Shown here: piece after piece, positions 51,097-63,600 of the stretch | Numbering within the stretch: the first letter of the stretch is position 1 | Layout: each line of letters begins with the position of its first letter | NCBI GenBank assembly: GCA_950097015.1 | Contig: CATNEN010000001.1 | Location: 16,620,501-16,684,500, forward strand | DNA from: Macrostomum hystrix | Taxonomy: Eukaryota > Platyhelminthes > Macrostomidae | DNA length: 64,000 nucleotides | Reading direction: 5' to 3' | The notes under the pieces: model-generated | What the model saw: only the letters and a program-made list of their open reading frames with translations | Told to the model about the DNA's origin: nothing | The model's database searches: none | Translations under genes and position numbers: made by a program

Positions 51097-53141
51097 ATGC
51101 AGCAGCATTGTCTATCTGAAAATAGCCGACAGCTGGCTCAAACTGTCCGTTGCTCAGTCCTTCACGTGGCCACTTTTCCTGTCGCCAGCGGTGGCACATT
51201 GAAACTGCCAGACAAACTATCGAAATGCTCACCCGGCCAGCCAGTCTGGCTGCAGATCTCATTCTCAGGCATCGATATTATAGCCCAGACTGGCTCTGCT
51301 GGCCTTGGCGAGACCATCAGCTCGCATCCTCTTAGACGCATCTCACTGGCCAGCTGCGATCCCGGCCGTTGCCTGTTCGCATTCGCGGCTAGAGAGTCCG
51401 CTGCCGGTGTTTCAAAGCCTGGCACTGGCAGCGTGGCCTCGACCAATCAGACATTGTGCCGCGTGTTTGTCACCCAATCAGCTCAGGCTGCCAGAGAGCT
51501 CAGCAGTTTAATTGCCGACTGCTTTGAGTCCGCTGCGTCGGCTGCTGCTAATGCCTGCCGTGATGTCACTGTTGATGGTGGAGTTTTAGCTTCAAAACAA
51601 AGGCAAAAGCAGCAGCAGCAGCAGCAGCAGCATGTTGTGAAGCCCAAACCAATTCCTGCGCCAAGACTCGGCAGTGCTGGCTTTCATGCAAGCAGTGAAG
51701 TCGCCAGCAATAGTTACGTTGCCAGTCCCATTGCATGCCGACCAGCTGAGAAACTATCGCAACAGCAGGCCCCGCCTCTGCCTGTTCGGTGAGCCAGCTC
51801 TTCACGTTATTTGAAATCTGAACTTTTTTAATCAATAGCACTGATTGTCACCCGGTGTTCAGTCATTAGCCAGTTATCCCTAGTCATAATGTTATCGGGA
51901 TCAGTCATTAGCCAGTTATCCCTAGTCATAATGTTATTGGGATCAGTCATTACCCTGTTATCCCTAGTCACTGAGTCCTTGGGATCAGTCATTACCCGCG
52001 ACTCGGATTTCAGATACGACAGTCTCCGCTGCCGGCCCTGCGACTTTGAAGTGCCCCCGCCGCCGCCGCTACCTCCGGACGCCATTCCGAATCAGCCAGG
52101 CGCGTCGGCTGCTCCAACGACAATTGCCACCGTTACAGATCTTGATGATCTAGACGATCAGCAGAGCTGGTGGTGGTACAGAGCTGACTTGCCTAGAGAG
52201 GCCGCTTTCAAATTGCTAGCGGGCAGCCCTTTTGGCAGCTTCCTGGTGCGAAACAGCTCCAGCCATCCCAACTGCTACGCCCTGTCGGTGAGTGCCGCTG
52301 GGTCACCATTGTCCCTCAGATTGGGTCACCATTGTCCCTCAGGTTGGGTCAGCATCATTCCTCAGGTTGGGTCAGCATTGTCCCTCAGGTTGGGTCAGCA
52401 TTATCCCTCAGGTTGGGTCACCATTATCCCTCAGGTTGGGTCAGCATTATCCCTCAGGTTGGGTCAGCATTATCCCTCAGGTTGGGTCAGCATTATCCCT
52501 CAGGTTGGGTCAGCATTATCCCTCAGGTTGGGTCAGCATTATCCCTTAGGTTGGGTCACCATTATCCCTTAGGTTGGGTCACCATTATCCCTCAGGTTGG
52601 GTCAGCATCATCCCTCAGGTTGGGTCAGCATTATCCCTCAGGTTGGGTCAGCATCATCCCTCAGGTTGGGTCAGCATTATCCCTCAGGTTGGGTCAGCCA
52701 AATTAGATTCAATTAGCGCACTGAATCACAAACCAGCTGCCCATTACCAAATTAAATTCTCAGGTGTGCGTACCCAAGCAGCAGCAGCAGCAGCAGCAGT
52801 CACTGTCGCACTACCTGATTCAGCGCACAGCTCGCGGTGTTAAACTCAAAGGCCTGTCCAAGGAATGGCCTAACCTGCACTCATTAGTGTGCCACCTGTC
52901 CGTGCTGCCCGAGCTGCTGCCTTGTCCGCTGCTGCTGCAGCCGGCTCCCGCGATGCTTCAACAGCAGCTGCGTCAAAGACAGCGTTTCCAGCGTCATTCG
53001 CCTCCGCATTCAGTCTCCGTCGCTGAGGCGCCGTCTAAAGCTCTGCCAGACCAATTGTTAGCCGATGAAAGCGGGCTGGGAGATTATCAGCGACTGACTG
53101 ACTTTAACTCGCTTATGATGACTAACCTGAGACTGCTCTGA
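51097..53141 (+). CDS. PTB-SH2 adaptor protein with tensin-like SH2 domain, 3 exons
   Basis: Exons 51097-51788, 52014-52287 and 52764-53141 join in phase to give 447 residues. The ATG follows an acceptor (AAAACTTTACAG), so an upstream non-coding exon is likely. Residues ~10-165 look like a phosphotyrosine-binding fold (VWLQISFSGIDIIAQ, HPLRRISLASCDPGRCLFAF, CRVFVTQSAQAARELSSLI). A Gln/Pro linker follows (PIPAPR, PPPPPLPP). The SH2 domain spans exons 2 and 3: WYRADLPREAAFKLL, GSFLVRNSSS with the phosphate-binding Arg of FLVR, HYLIQRTARGVKLKG and LHSLVCHLSVLPELLPCPLL; the last segments are most like tensin SH2 domains. Such adaptors link phosphotyrosine receptors to the cytoskeleton or signalling enzymes. 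The PTB-then-SH2 order is that of SHC or SH2D5, not tensin, so the orthologue is left open. A seven-Gln run sits inside the SH2 domain. Confidence 0.75.
51855..51990 (+). repeat. Short tandem repeat, ~42-bp unit, in intron 1
   Basis: Three units built on CAGTTATCCCTAGTCATAAT and GGGATCAGTCATTA. The third unit contains the exact 18-base string ATTACCCTGTTATCCCTA (51949-51966). The repeat runs to within about 25 bp of the exon 2 acceptor. Confidence 0.85.
52290..52695 (+). repeat. Minisatellite, 23-bp unit with CCCTCAGGTTGGGTCAGCAT, in intron 2
   Basis: About 17 copies. The array begins within about 20 bp of the donor and makes up nearly the whole intron. Each unit ends in TCCCTCAG/G, a passable 3' splice site. 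It splits the SH2 domain coding sequence. Confidence 0.97.
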
Positions 53142-53221
53142 TGCCTTTGGCTTCGGACAGTTCTGCGAATCAGAATCTAATTCTTGGGACTTCAGTTTGT
53201 AGATAAGTCCAATGCAGATAT

Positions 53222-53475
53222 CAGGTTTGGGATAAACCCGTTGTATTCAGTTGGGGATAAATCCTATTCCAGATATCAGGTTGGGGATAAATCCCATTTC
53301 TGATATCAGGTTGGGGATAAATCCCATTTCTGATATCAGGTTGGGGATAAATCCCATTTCTGATATCAGGTTGGGGATAAATCCCATTTCAAATATCAGG
53401 TTGGGGATAAACCCCTTGTATTCAGGTTGGGGATAAATCCTATTCCTGATATCAGGTTGGGGATAAATCCATGGC
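53222..53475 (+). repeat. Minisatellite, 30-bp unit with ATCAGGTTGGGGATAAATCC
   Basis: About eight copies beginning 80 bp after the stop codon of the PTB-SH2 gene, so probably in its 3' UTR. It shares CAGGTTGGG with the array in intron 2 of the same gene. Confidence 0.95.
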
Positions 53476-54251
53476 AAGAGCCCAGGTTATAAGAAAATCC
53501 AAAACTAAGGGTTCAAATCAGTTATCAGTGTGACTGATTGTGTGACTATAGGCATGCTGCGCGTTGTGTTAATTTTGAGTTTTGCATGAATCAGATGTAT
53601 TTCTCTGCATGCTTGTAAGCTTTCACAGGTCTCAATTTGTACTTCTGTCTACTTTTTTCAACGATTTTCTATTTAGCGACCTCATTTTCGTGTTCTCAAC
53701 TTTTAGCCAGTCTCATCAAAATGCGTACTATACTAGTCGTTCAATACTGCTTTAAGTAGTTTCGCTTGAAAAATTTTGGTAATAAGCTAAACATTTTTTC
53801 GATAAGCCAGTCTTTTTTGGCTGTCTAGTCGAGTGCCTTGCTTTGTTGTTTAATTGCACAATGATCAGATGGAAGTTTCCGGTGTTTTGTGTTTTTAAAT
53901 TTTATCAAAACAAAATCGGAAGATTATTAAATTTCTACTTTGCTCAAGTCAGTTTTTTAGTATTACTCCCACGGAGGAATCGGTCTGCAGCTTTTTTGAA
54001 GTGTTTTGTTTTACCTTGAATTATTATAATATGTTTGCCGTCAACAATAAACTATAAAACTATATCCTACGCTTTTATGGCTCTTTAGCTTCGTTGGTCT
54101 GCGGCTTGTTTAACGCGGACGCTTATATTTAAAATAAGTTTTTTTTCATTAATTTGCGTTTTTTGCTTGGCCCCAAAAATAGTTAAATATGGCAAGTCGT
54201 TAGATTTCCATTGCATATTTGGAATGTCCCAGCTGATAACATATCTGTGCC
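53476..54251. other. 3' region of the PTB-SH2 gene and upstream of DSTYK
   Basis: AT-rich with no exon recognised. AATAAA at 54046-54051 could be the polyadenylation signal of the upstream gene. A first DSTYK exon or promoter may also lie here. Confidence 0.4.
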
Positions 54252-57083
54252 TTGGCAGTGATAAAATTCGCGCTCGCAGCCAAACAGACAGTTATAGCTG
54301 AGATTCATTCTGAGAACTATCCTGTGCTAGCTTGCCTCATGACTGACCCGGCTTGCACTAGCCTAAGCGAGGAAATTGCTCGCTTCTACTCAGACAGGCG
54401 CCGAGTTCAGAACCTGCTGGCCGAGACAGAAGCCCTACTGGACAAAGACTTCGCTAGGGTTCTGTCGCACGAGTTGGTATCAAGGATTCAGCATAATTTG
54501 AATCTGCCGCGTGTCAGACAGCGAATCGATCGACTGTTTAGAGATGGCCGCCGTCAGCAGGACGATGACGCGACGGTTACCAGCGCCACAGGTTCTCGAC
54601 CGTGCATTGTGATTGTCGGCCAGACTAAATCTGGCAAGAGCACCTTCGTTAACGAACTGCTTGGTAAGGCCAATGAAGGCCTATAAGGCCAAAAAAGTGT
54701 GGGCTTTGAGCGGGCAGCCATAGAGACCCCAATCAGTGAGAGGTGGCTAAGCTTGGGGCGAGGGGGGTAGAGAAAAAGCGATTTAGGGCAGCCAGCCAAT
54801 CAACGGTGCTGAATCGGACAGGCCGGTCATAAAACGGCACAAGTGAGGATGTTGACGAAGAACAGGCCCTGAAACAGTGCAGATATGACATCAACATTTT
54901 CAACTAAATACTTGTTCATGTGGTCTGATCGCTCATCAAACGAGGCCTTTCTATGTCGATTAATTTGAGTATCACAGAAATTACAGAAACGAGTCGTTTG
55001 ATTACAATGTACACAAACTTATTTTTAGTCCTACTATAATTACTATATAATTACTATAATTACTATAACTATAAGTGAAACTTATTCGTCTATGGCAATC
55101 TTACATATAAATTCTGTCACAAGTAAGTTCAAATCTGTCAGAGATATATATGTTGACAGCAATGCGAGTTCAGAACAATTTTTTCTTGCCATACCTACCA
55201 TGCCCTATGCAAGAATATGCTTAATAGACAGGCAGCGCCTGGTTAACAGCTACAACACTGGACGGGACTGGAGGAGACTGGCCATTGACCTCGGAATCAA
55301 AAAGACCACCGCAAACTTGATCCTAAAGCGCTATCTAGAGGAAAACCGGACACAATACAGAGCAAGAGGAGGGGCTAGACACGTGAAAGTAAGTGAACAG
55401 ATGCTTCAAGCACTTCACCGGTATGTTGCTGAGAAGCCGACCATCACATTGAGTGAAATGCGAGAGAGGCTGACTGTTGAATTTCACGACGCACCCGCTG
55501 TTTCTACTCAATGCCTGAGCAAGAAGCTAGACGGTACTCTGATAACCTTAAAGGACGTCAGGCATGTGCACGCGGGCTGGAATGCGCCAGGCACCATGGA
55601 TGCGCGAGCGATGTACTAATTTAAGAGAACTGTTCAAAATAAACCTTTGTTTCGTTATCTGTTCAGTGGACAGATTTGAAGTTACTTATGGCAGAATTGA
55701 TCTGAGCTTTAACCATAGACTCTTAAGTTGGCGCTCGGCTTGCGAGCTGAATGTATGCCTTTCTGCTATCTACGGCAGATTTGAAGTTACTTGTGACAGA
55801 CTTGGAGTGGAAAAGGTATAATTTTAACAGTAACTGATAAAAGCTTGCACTTTAGGCTTACATTCATTTATGGACTCAAGATAGACTCAAGACAAAAATA
55901 TTATATAGAAAACTGCATGGCGTGGTTCATAGACTATAACCTTGGCTATAGACATGGACGAGTCAACGCTGTTGGCCATGCAAAGCTTCTATGCTCATTC
56001 ATATTTAAGCACTACTAAAAAAGGATGCGCTAAAGGAAGCACGTGCCCTTGACAACTGCGCTGATCGACCATAGGCGACCAAAGCAGTAGGCTGTGCTCT
56101 TGCTGTTTCTGAAAGAAATTCGCAATATTGGCTATTTAGTTTGAGGCATCATGTCAAGCTACTGTCTCGCTGAGGCACTTAAGAGGTCCTGTCCTCAGCA
56201 GCTCAGACGGCAGTTTTGGACATCTCCGCTCGTACTCAAGATGGACAGCAGCGAGTCCTGTATCATAGCCAGCATGCGACGCCAAAGTAGAGAAGTGATC
56301 AGACTGCCCGCCAGGCCGTGGCATTCGCCTTCCAGAGTGTTAAATACTTGTCGTTCCACACTGCCAACTGAAGATGGTGTGTTGCCGCAGACTTTCGAGG
56401 AGTCGCCAAGCCTTATGCGATCTCAACTCTGCGACGATGGAGCCAATGGTCAGTAGTTTTTAATTCATTTGAAACAGGAAATTCTCTAGTCTGTAATCGC
56501 TCATTGGACCGCGACGGGGGATCATGGTTGGACGAGCACTTTATGCCGCTCGCGGCAAAAGCGAAAACACAAAAACCTCTACAGCCAATCACAGCGCCGC
56601 AGGGGGGTGGGCTGGCGCGTCACTGGCCAAGAATCTTCACCCCCGCCCCAACCAGCCAACGGCCTAGACACATTCCGATGCACATTCGGTAAGAAACGTG
56701 CAGCTGTAAACACCACCGCACTGCCCCTTCCCTATTCCTCGCCAATCCAGCTGCCAAGACAAACTACAGTGTGGAGCTGAATAGTCCAAGCAGTCAACAC
56801 AATCCAAGCAGTCCAAGCAGTCCGAGTCAGCGCAGCAGTCGCAGCGATACAGAACTCGGTCGAGAGGAATTAAAAGTCTGTAGCCACAGTCAGGAGTCGC
56901 TAAACAGCAATAACAAAAGCTCTACGGAGCAGCGCAGCCCGAAGGTCGAAAAGCAGGCCAAAGGTGCTACTATCAGCCCAAACTGTGGCTGCGACCTGCC
57001 GTCTATAGTGCTAAGCTGCATGGAGATGAGCAATTCTCTAGGGGCTGAAGAGACATTGCTGAGACTCCTCTCACACTTACAAA

Positions 57084-57117
<34 letters not shown>

Positions 57118-57580
57118 GTGGGGGTTAGGAGACCACGTCCACGTCGTGCCCCTGGACCCAGCGGTCATGCTACGACACCGGCCACCGCTGGGAGTAACCA
57201 AGAGTCTCCCCTTCCAGCCAGGACACGCAGATCAACCTCCGACCAGTGACGACACTGAAGCACACTCGAATCTGTCCACGGACGTGATGGCCGATGTGCT
57301 CACCCATCCGTCTGCGGTCGTCAAGATCCTGCGTACCCTGGGGCGTCTTTAGGCGCCTGCCCCCAGCTGCAACAGCAGCGTTGAGGGCGCTGGCAAGAAG
57401 AAGAAGAAGCAGCAGCAGTCTCCAATGCATGGGCAGCTGCAGCAACCTCAGCAGCAGCAGCAGCAGCAGCAGCAGTCTCCAATGCATGGGCAGCTTCAGC
57501 AACCTCAGCAGCAGCTGCAGCAGCAGCAAGTGCAGCAGCAGAAGCCGCAGTCACCAAAGCATGAGGAGCTGCAGCAACCT

Positions 57581-57613
<33 letters not shown>

Positions 57614-60600
57614 TCTCCAATGCATGGGCAGCTGCAGCAACCTCAGCAGCAGCTGCAGCAGCAGTCACCAAAGAAACGGCAGCAGCAGCAATCGCAGCAG
57701 CAACAACCGCCAGTGCTACCGATACAGCAACAGCCTCAGCAAGTCATGATGCAACGGCAGGTTGAACACGGGTCTAATGAACGCTTGTCAACTGGCTTAG
57801 ATTTAAATCGAATAGTCTCAACGCTGCAGAAAATAAACAGTGCAAAAATCTAAAGCAGCAGCAGCATGAAACAGTTCAACGGCCCTCCCTGATCCAAAAG
57901 TCGCCATCTTTGTACCAAGAATATTCGGCTAAAATCTGCTCCACGCCATACATGCAGCAATATAATATGCACTTCAGAACTCAGGGCAGCACAACTTATC
58001 CCAAAATCAACAGTCTAATCAGCAGCCGAAGCATTTCCAGCAGCACCATCAACACTTGAAGCATCAGCGCTACCAGAGACGTCAAGTGGCAATTTTTCGA
58101 CCTGGTCTCCATCTTTTCGGCCGGAACAGAACTAGCTCCACCAACTCGCTAAATCAATCACAATCCACCTCCAGCTGCTCCGTTCACGAAGAGGAAGTGA
58201 TACCAATATCCGACGACCTAGTCCACCTGTACGTAAACAGCTGTTCGGAGACAGGCAACGTCACGGGTGGCGTCAAAAAAGATTTCAGAGCGAGGTCTCT
58301 GGCGATGTGATAAGCAGCAGTGTCATCGGTTGCAGCAACAGTGGCGTTTGCGACAGTGGCGGCGGCGGCGGCGGTGGCGACGTCCCAGTGGTGTGCGCTA
58401 CCGCAGAATCGGCTGCTATGGAAACAGAACCTGACTGCAAAGCTAGAATGCCTCTGTGCGCTGAGAGCAGCGAACACCAATTTTCGCCCTCATGGGTCTC
58501 AAAAGGTCATCGAAGCCGGAAGCCGAGCCGAGAATTCCAGCAGCACACATCTTGGTGTAAAAAGCGACGGCAGCAAATCGAAGTGGAGTCGGCTTCATCA
58601 GTTAATGTTTCATTCGACTATTCTCGCTTCGCAAGGCTGAAGACACCGGAAATTTACAAGAAGGATTTTCTTTCCACGCTGAGGCAGGACCGGCTGCATC
58701 GTCAGGCAAAGCTGAAGCGCTGATCGGTATCTGACAACCCCCGCTGACTTGATCCAAACGTAGTCGCTTTTCCCCTGGCAAGAATATTTTCTTGTCAATC
58801 AGCTCTGGAGGTTCAATTTTGTGAAACTGTTTCTGACATAATCATCAAGAATATTAATGACTGGCGACAACTACAGCGACCTCACCTCCTTAAATCCTGA
58901 CGACACCTCCTTAAAACAGTCTTAACACGCCGCAACGTCTTATCTTAATGCGCGTTTAAAAACTAGTTGTCCCGTGCCATGTGTCATGCACGGCAGTTGT
59001 TGGGCACAGTACTTGCCGAAGCGTGACAACTTGTAAACGTCAAACGCTTTCCTAAGACCAAATAGCTTGCGAACAGAGATAAATATATTGCGTGACTTCT
59101 TGCAAAGACTAAAAATGTTCAACTCAATTAACTGCTTGAATGAACATTTTGTGTTAAAATTTATTATAATACAGGCTAACCTACGACAGGTTTATATTTT
59201 TCTTAATATCGAGACGCAAACGTATCTTTATGTAATGTTGTCCCACACAAAAATTGGGGGATTACATTTTGTCTTCACTCCCTAAAGACCTACTACGAGA
59301 CCTAAAGACCTACTCGTAGATATCCTGAGTTACTGAAGTATCTGTCTAAGCCACTCGTTTTTTATTTTGATTAACTTGAAAGGCCAAAAGTTTGTGTCCC
59401 AGAGATCAACGCCCTGTACCGCTCGAGTCACCCGGTTGACGTACGCCGAGAAGGTCTCCGTTCGACTTGTGGACTCGCACGGCCGCCAGCTGGGCGAGAC
59501 TGTTTACCCCGAGAATGGCCAAGTGAGCGAGGATTTTACCTCGCTCCGAGACGCCGATCGCGAGGATGAAGCACTGCTGAGCGCCTCCGTGGAAGCCGGT
59601 GTTCCCAGCGAGTTCCTGCGACTGACAGGCTTGGATATTGTGGACTCACCTGGCCTGAACGAAAACGATGCTCTGGACTCGCTGACTATGAGAGCTGTCG
59701 ATTCGTTCCTGCCAATCATTCTGTACGTTATCGATGGACAGTACGGAGTCAATTTGGCGGTAATTTTCTTAGTGCATCTATTTTACCTTCCGAGTGAAAG
59801 TTATTATCGAGAGAGACGAACCCAAAATGCTACACTCGCTTTTTGTAGGCCGAGAAAGACATTCAGAGCATCAGGGCGACAGCTCCTGGCCTAGAGCTAT
59901 TCTACCTGGTTACAAAGATGGACGTCTCCAAGGAGGACGCCAAGGAAAGCGGTCGCACCGTCGAGGACATCGAGGAGGAGCGCACCAGACGAGCCTTCGA
60001 TCGTCTGCGCAGTCTGCAGTGTGTTGGCGAGCTAGAGACGCCATCGAATTGCGGCAGGTTCTTCTGCCTCTCCAGCTGGGAGATGATGTCTTATCGAAGG
60101 CGTGTTAGGGCCGCGATTAGAAAGGCAAGAGGGGAAACAGCGGCCGGAGCCAGTGTGCCTCGCAACAAGTGGGTGCTTCGCTTCGACGAGATGCAGCGCC
60201 GACTGGCCGAGTTCGCGGCGTCCCAGTTTCGCAGTCTCATCGTCAGCGCCTGCGCCAGTCTGAAGTCGCTGCACTGCGGCATTGTGGAGGTGATGATGAG
60301 CAAGGCTAACGATATTCGGGCCAGCGCGTTGAAGCGCCGTGAGAATCTTGGCGCCATCCGCCAAATCGAGTGCCGCAATCACAGCCAGTCCAAGGAGGTC
60401 GTGGATCGTTACCGGCAGAGATTCCTTGAGCAGGCTGATAGTTTCGTCAAGCAGCAGGTACGGCAGCGTTTGCTTGATCACAATCTATTCACTCGATTGT
60501 CAATCAGTCCTAATCACAATCATCCTGGTCGGCTGGGGTGAGTGGTGCAGCGGTAACATATCCGACCGCCAACGTCCCTGAGATCGATTCCGCGAAGAGA

Positions 60601-63600
60601 TGGCCTGGAGGCTTGTCGGGCGATTTACGCCTTTGAGTGCAAACGGCACAGTGAGAGTGTACGATACCTGACGATGAAAAATTCCGGACAGATGTACACA
60701 CCCCTGTGCGCTCAGGAGTCTGCAGAATAGACAGAATTGCTGCGGGTCTACTATCACCAAATGATGCCAGTGCCCACAGCCCTTCTTTAACTACATTTAT
60801 TATTATCAACCTCTTCATCTTCAGGCCTCCGTAATACTCGAAGCCGTTAAAACGATGGAGTACTCAGACAGTGTCATCGGTGCCAGCCTGTCGTCCAGCC
60901 AAATTGAGAACCGATGCATCGAAGAGATTCACCGGTTCATCAACAATCGGATTATGTCAGCCTATCAGGACTTCCTGCGGCTGTGCGGAATGCGCGACTG
61001 CTTCGCGGAGTTGGAGGACCTGCGGTCTCGAGTGTTCGAGTACGAGCGAGAGATCGACCAGACGCCCAGCTTCTCCGTGCTCAAGGCCAGCCTTGTGGAT
61101 CACTGCGAGCTCAGCCAACAGGAGATCTACAGCTCCGGCCTGCAGGCAATGATGCGCGACATGTCGTTGAAGTTCCGCACTCTGCTGCGCCATCCCGGCA
61201 TGATCTTCAGCAGGCCGGTGCAGGACCCGGAGTGGAAGCGCTTCCAGGCTAACTGCCACCTCAGTGAGTGCCGTGACCGCTGTTCGTCATCGACCAATAA
61301 CTGAGCATCAGAGAAGGCTTTTAGATGGGGTTAGGGCATCACTGAGGGATTACGGATGAGTTTTTAGCCTAGTAGTTAGAGCGTCGGACTTACGACTTGA
61401 AGGCCGGGGGTTCGATTCCCGACTCAGCTGTCTAATGGGTGTCAAGCATCAGCTGGGGTAATTGAGGGTGGGTGTTGCGTCTCCACAGTCCATGGACTAA
61501 ACTAGCGTACACAACCTTTAGATGACAGATCACAGATGGATTATGGGTGGGATTAAGGCATCACAGATGGGTTATGGGTGGGATTAAGGCATCACAGATG
61601 GATTATGGGTGTGATTAAGCAATCAAAAGTGTTTTATGGAAAGGGTAAGTGGATAAAATATGATATATTTTTCGGATATGGGATTACAAAAAGGATTATC
61701 TAATTAGAGAGTGACTGGCCTTTAAGGGGCCAGCAGTAACTTGAAATGGATTTGGAAAGAGATCAGGGATCTCACGGAGATTAGAGACGCCGATGGGATC
61801 ACAGAAGGATTATAAATGGGATTAAAAATCAAAAGCTCTCAAATTTCACCTGGTGGCTGCTCACCGTTAGAGAGGATTGAAACGGACAAACTGGTCGAGT
61901 GTTTGTTCAAAGCGGTGCACAGCTGGCTGGATGAGAGGCACTTCAAATTCATACAGAAGATTCGCTGCTCCGAGCAGCTGGTTGAGAATGCGGCCAGTCT
62001 GAGCGAGTTGGAGAGGCAGCGCATTGTTCAACTGTCACCCAAACTGGCCTTCATGTACACCCGCTGTTTGGACATTGTCACCGCGTACCAGCTGCGAGGT
62101 TACATTGTGGACAACCAGGCCCAGCTTGGAGCTGGAGCTCAGGGCGTTGTCTGCCTCGTCAAGGACGCTCAAGGTCGGGTTGCCATGGCAGCGAAGGTGG
62201 TCCGAGTTGAGATGGAAAATCTGGGGAACATTTCTTCCGAGGTTTTCTATAGCAGGTGAAGGATCCTTTTTCAATATATATTTTCGAGAATAGTAGATTC
62301 AATGAGATCTTGTGAAGAATCAGTGACTTTTCAGACCTTTTTCGTTTTTGTTTTTTAAGAAGGAATGAAGATTCCAGGTAACTCAGAGGAAAAGGTTGTA
62401 GCCTTGTGGTTTGAGCGACGGACTCGCGACTAGAAGATCGGGGGTTCGATTCCTGGCTCCACTGGAACAATTTGTATCTTTTAGCAAGACACTTAACTCT
62501 GCATTGCTTCAGTTCACCCAGCTGTTAAATGGGTACCAGCATTAGCTGGGATAATTGAAGGTGGGTGTGGCGTCCCCCCCAGTCCATGGACTGATCAGCC
62601 GTACGCAGCCTTCAGATGCGCCGCGCAATTGCTGCGGCTGTGCTTTTGCCTGCACATCTGGCCCAATTGGGGCAGGTGTAATCAATTATTACACCTTGAT
62701 TACAGTATTTATTTATTATTACTATTGGTTTGGAACGGAAAGAACTGTGTTAATATTTTTCATACAACCTACTGTAAATCTTGTCCAGTGTACTTCGCCA
62801 TCCGAACTTGGTCGCCGTGGAGGGTGTTCGCCTATTTGAACATCGCGACGAAGTCGAAGACGACGTTTACTGGACCATCGAGCTGTACATGGAGCTCATG
62901 CATTGCGACGTGTGGAATCTGATGCAGCGACAGCAGCTGCCGCTGCGCAAACGACTTTGGTTCGGCCTGAAGCTGGCCAGGGCGCTGGAGTTCCTGCACT
63001 CCTCCTGCCTCATCCACCGGGATGTGAAGCTGCAGAACCTGCTGGTTTGTGACTTGCCTTGAACAAGAAACTGATTCTGCAGAAGCACTGAATCCCTCTG
63101 CTATGCTTGCAAACAACAATGAAAACAACCGTTCTCAACTCCACCACCCCAAACCAAACCTTATAAACCCACCACCCCAAACCAACACTTACAAACCCAC
63201 CACCCCAAACCAACCCTTATCAACCCACAACCCCAAACCAACCCTTCTAAACCCACCACCCCAAATCAACCCTTATCAACCCACCAACCCAAACCGACCC
63301 TTTCAAACCCACCACCCCAAATCAACCCTTATCAACCCACCAACCCAAACCGACCCTTTCAAACCCACCACCCCAAATCAACCCTTATCAACCCACCAAC
63401 CGAAACCGACCCTTCTAAACCCACCACCCCAAACCAACACTTTCAAACCCACCACCCCAAACCAACCCTTATCAACCCACCAACCCAAACCGACCCTTCT
63501 AAACCCACCACCCCAAATCAACCCTTATCAACCCACCAACCGAAACCGACCCTTCTAAACCCACCACCCCAAACCAACACTTTCAAACCCACCACCCTAA

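Noticed and set aside
61373-61425. tRNA gene with good A-box and B-box
   Set aside because: The tRNA-like part cannot fold a full cloverleaf with a proper acceptor stem and is followed by the SINE body; it is a SINE promoter head. The same applies to 13895, 35025 and 62388.
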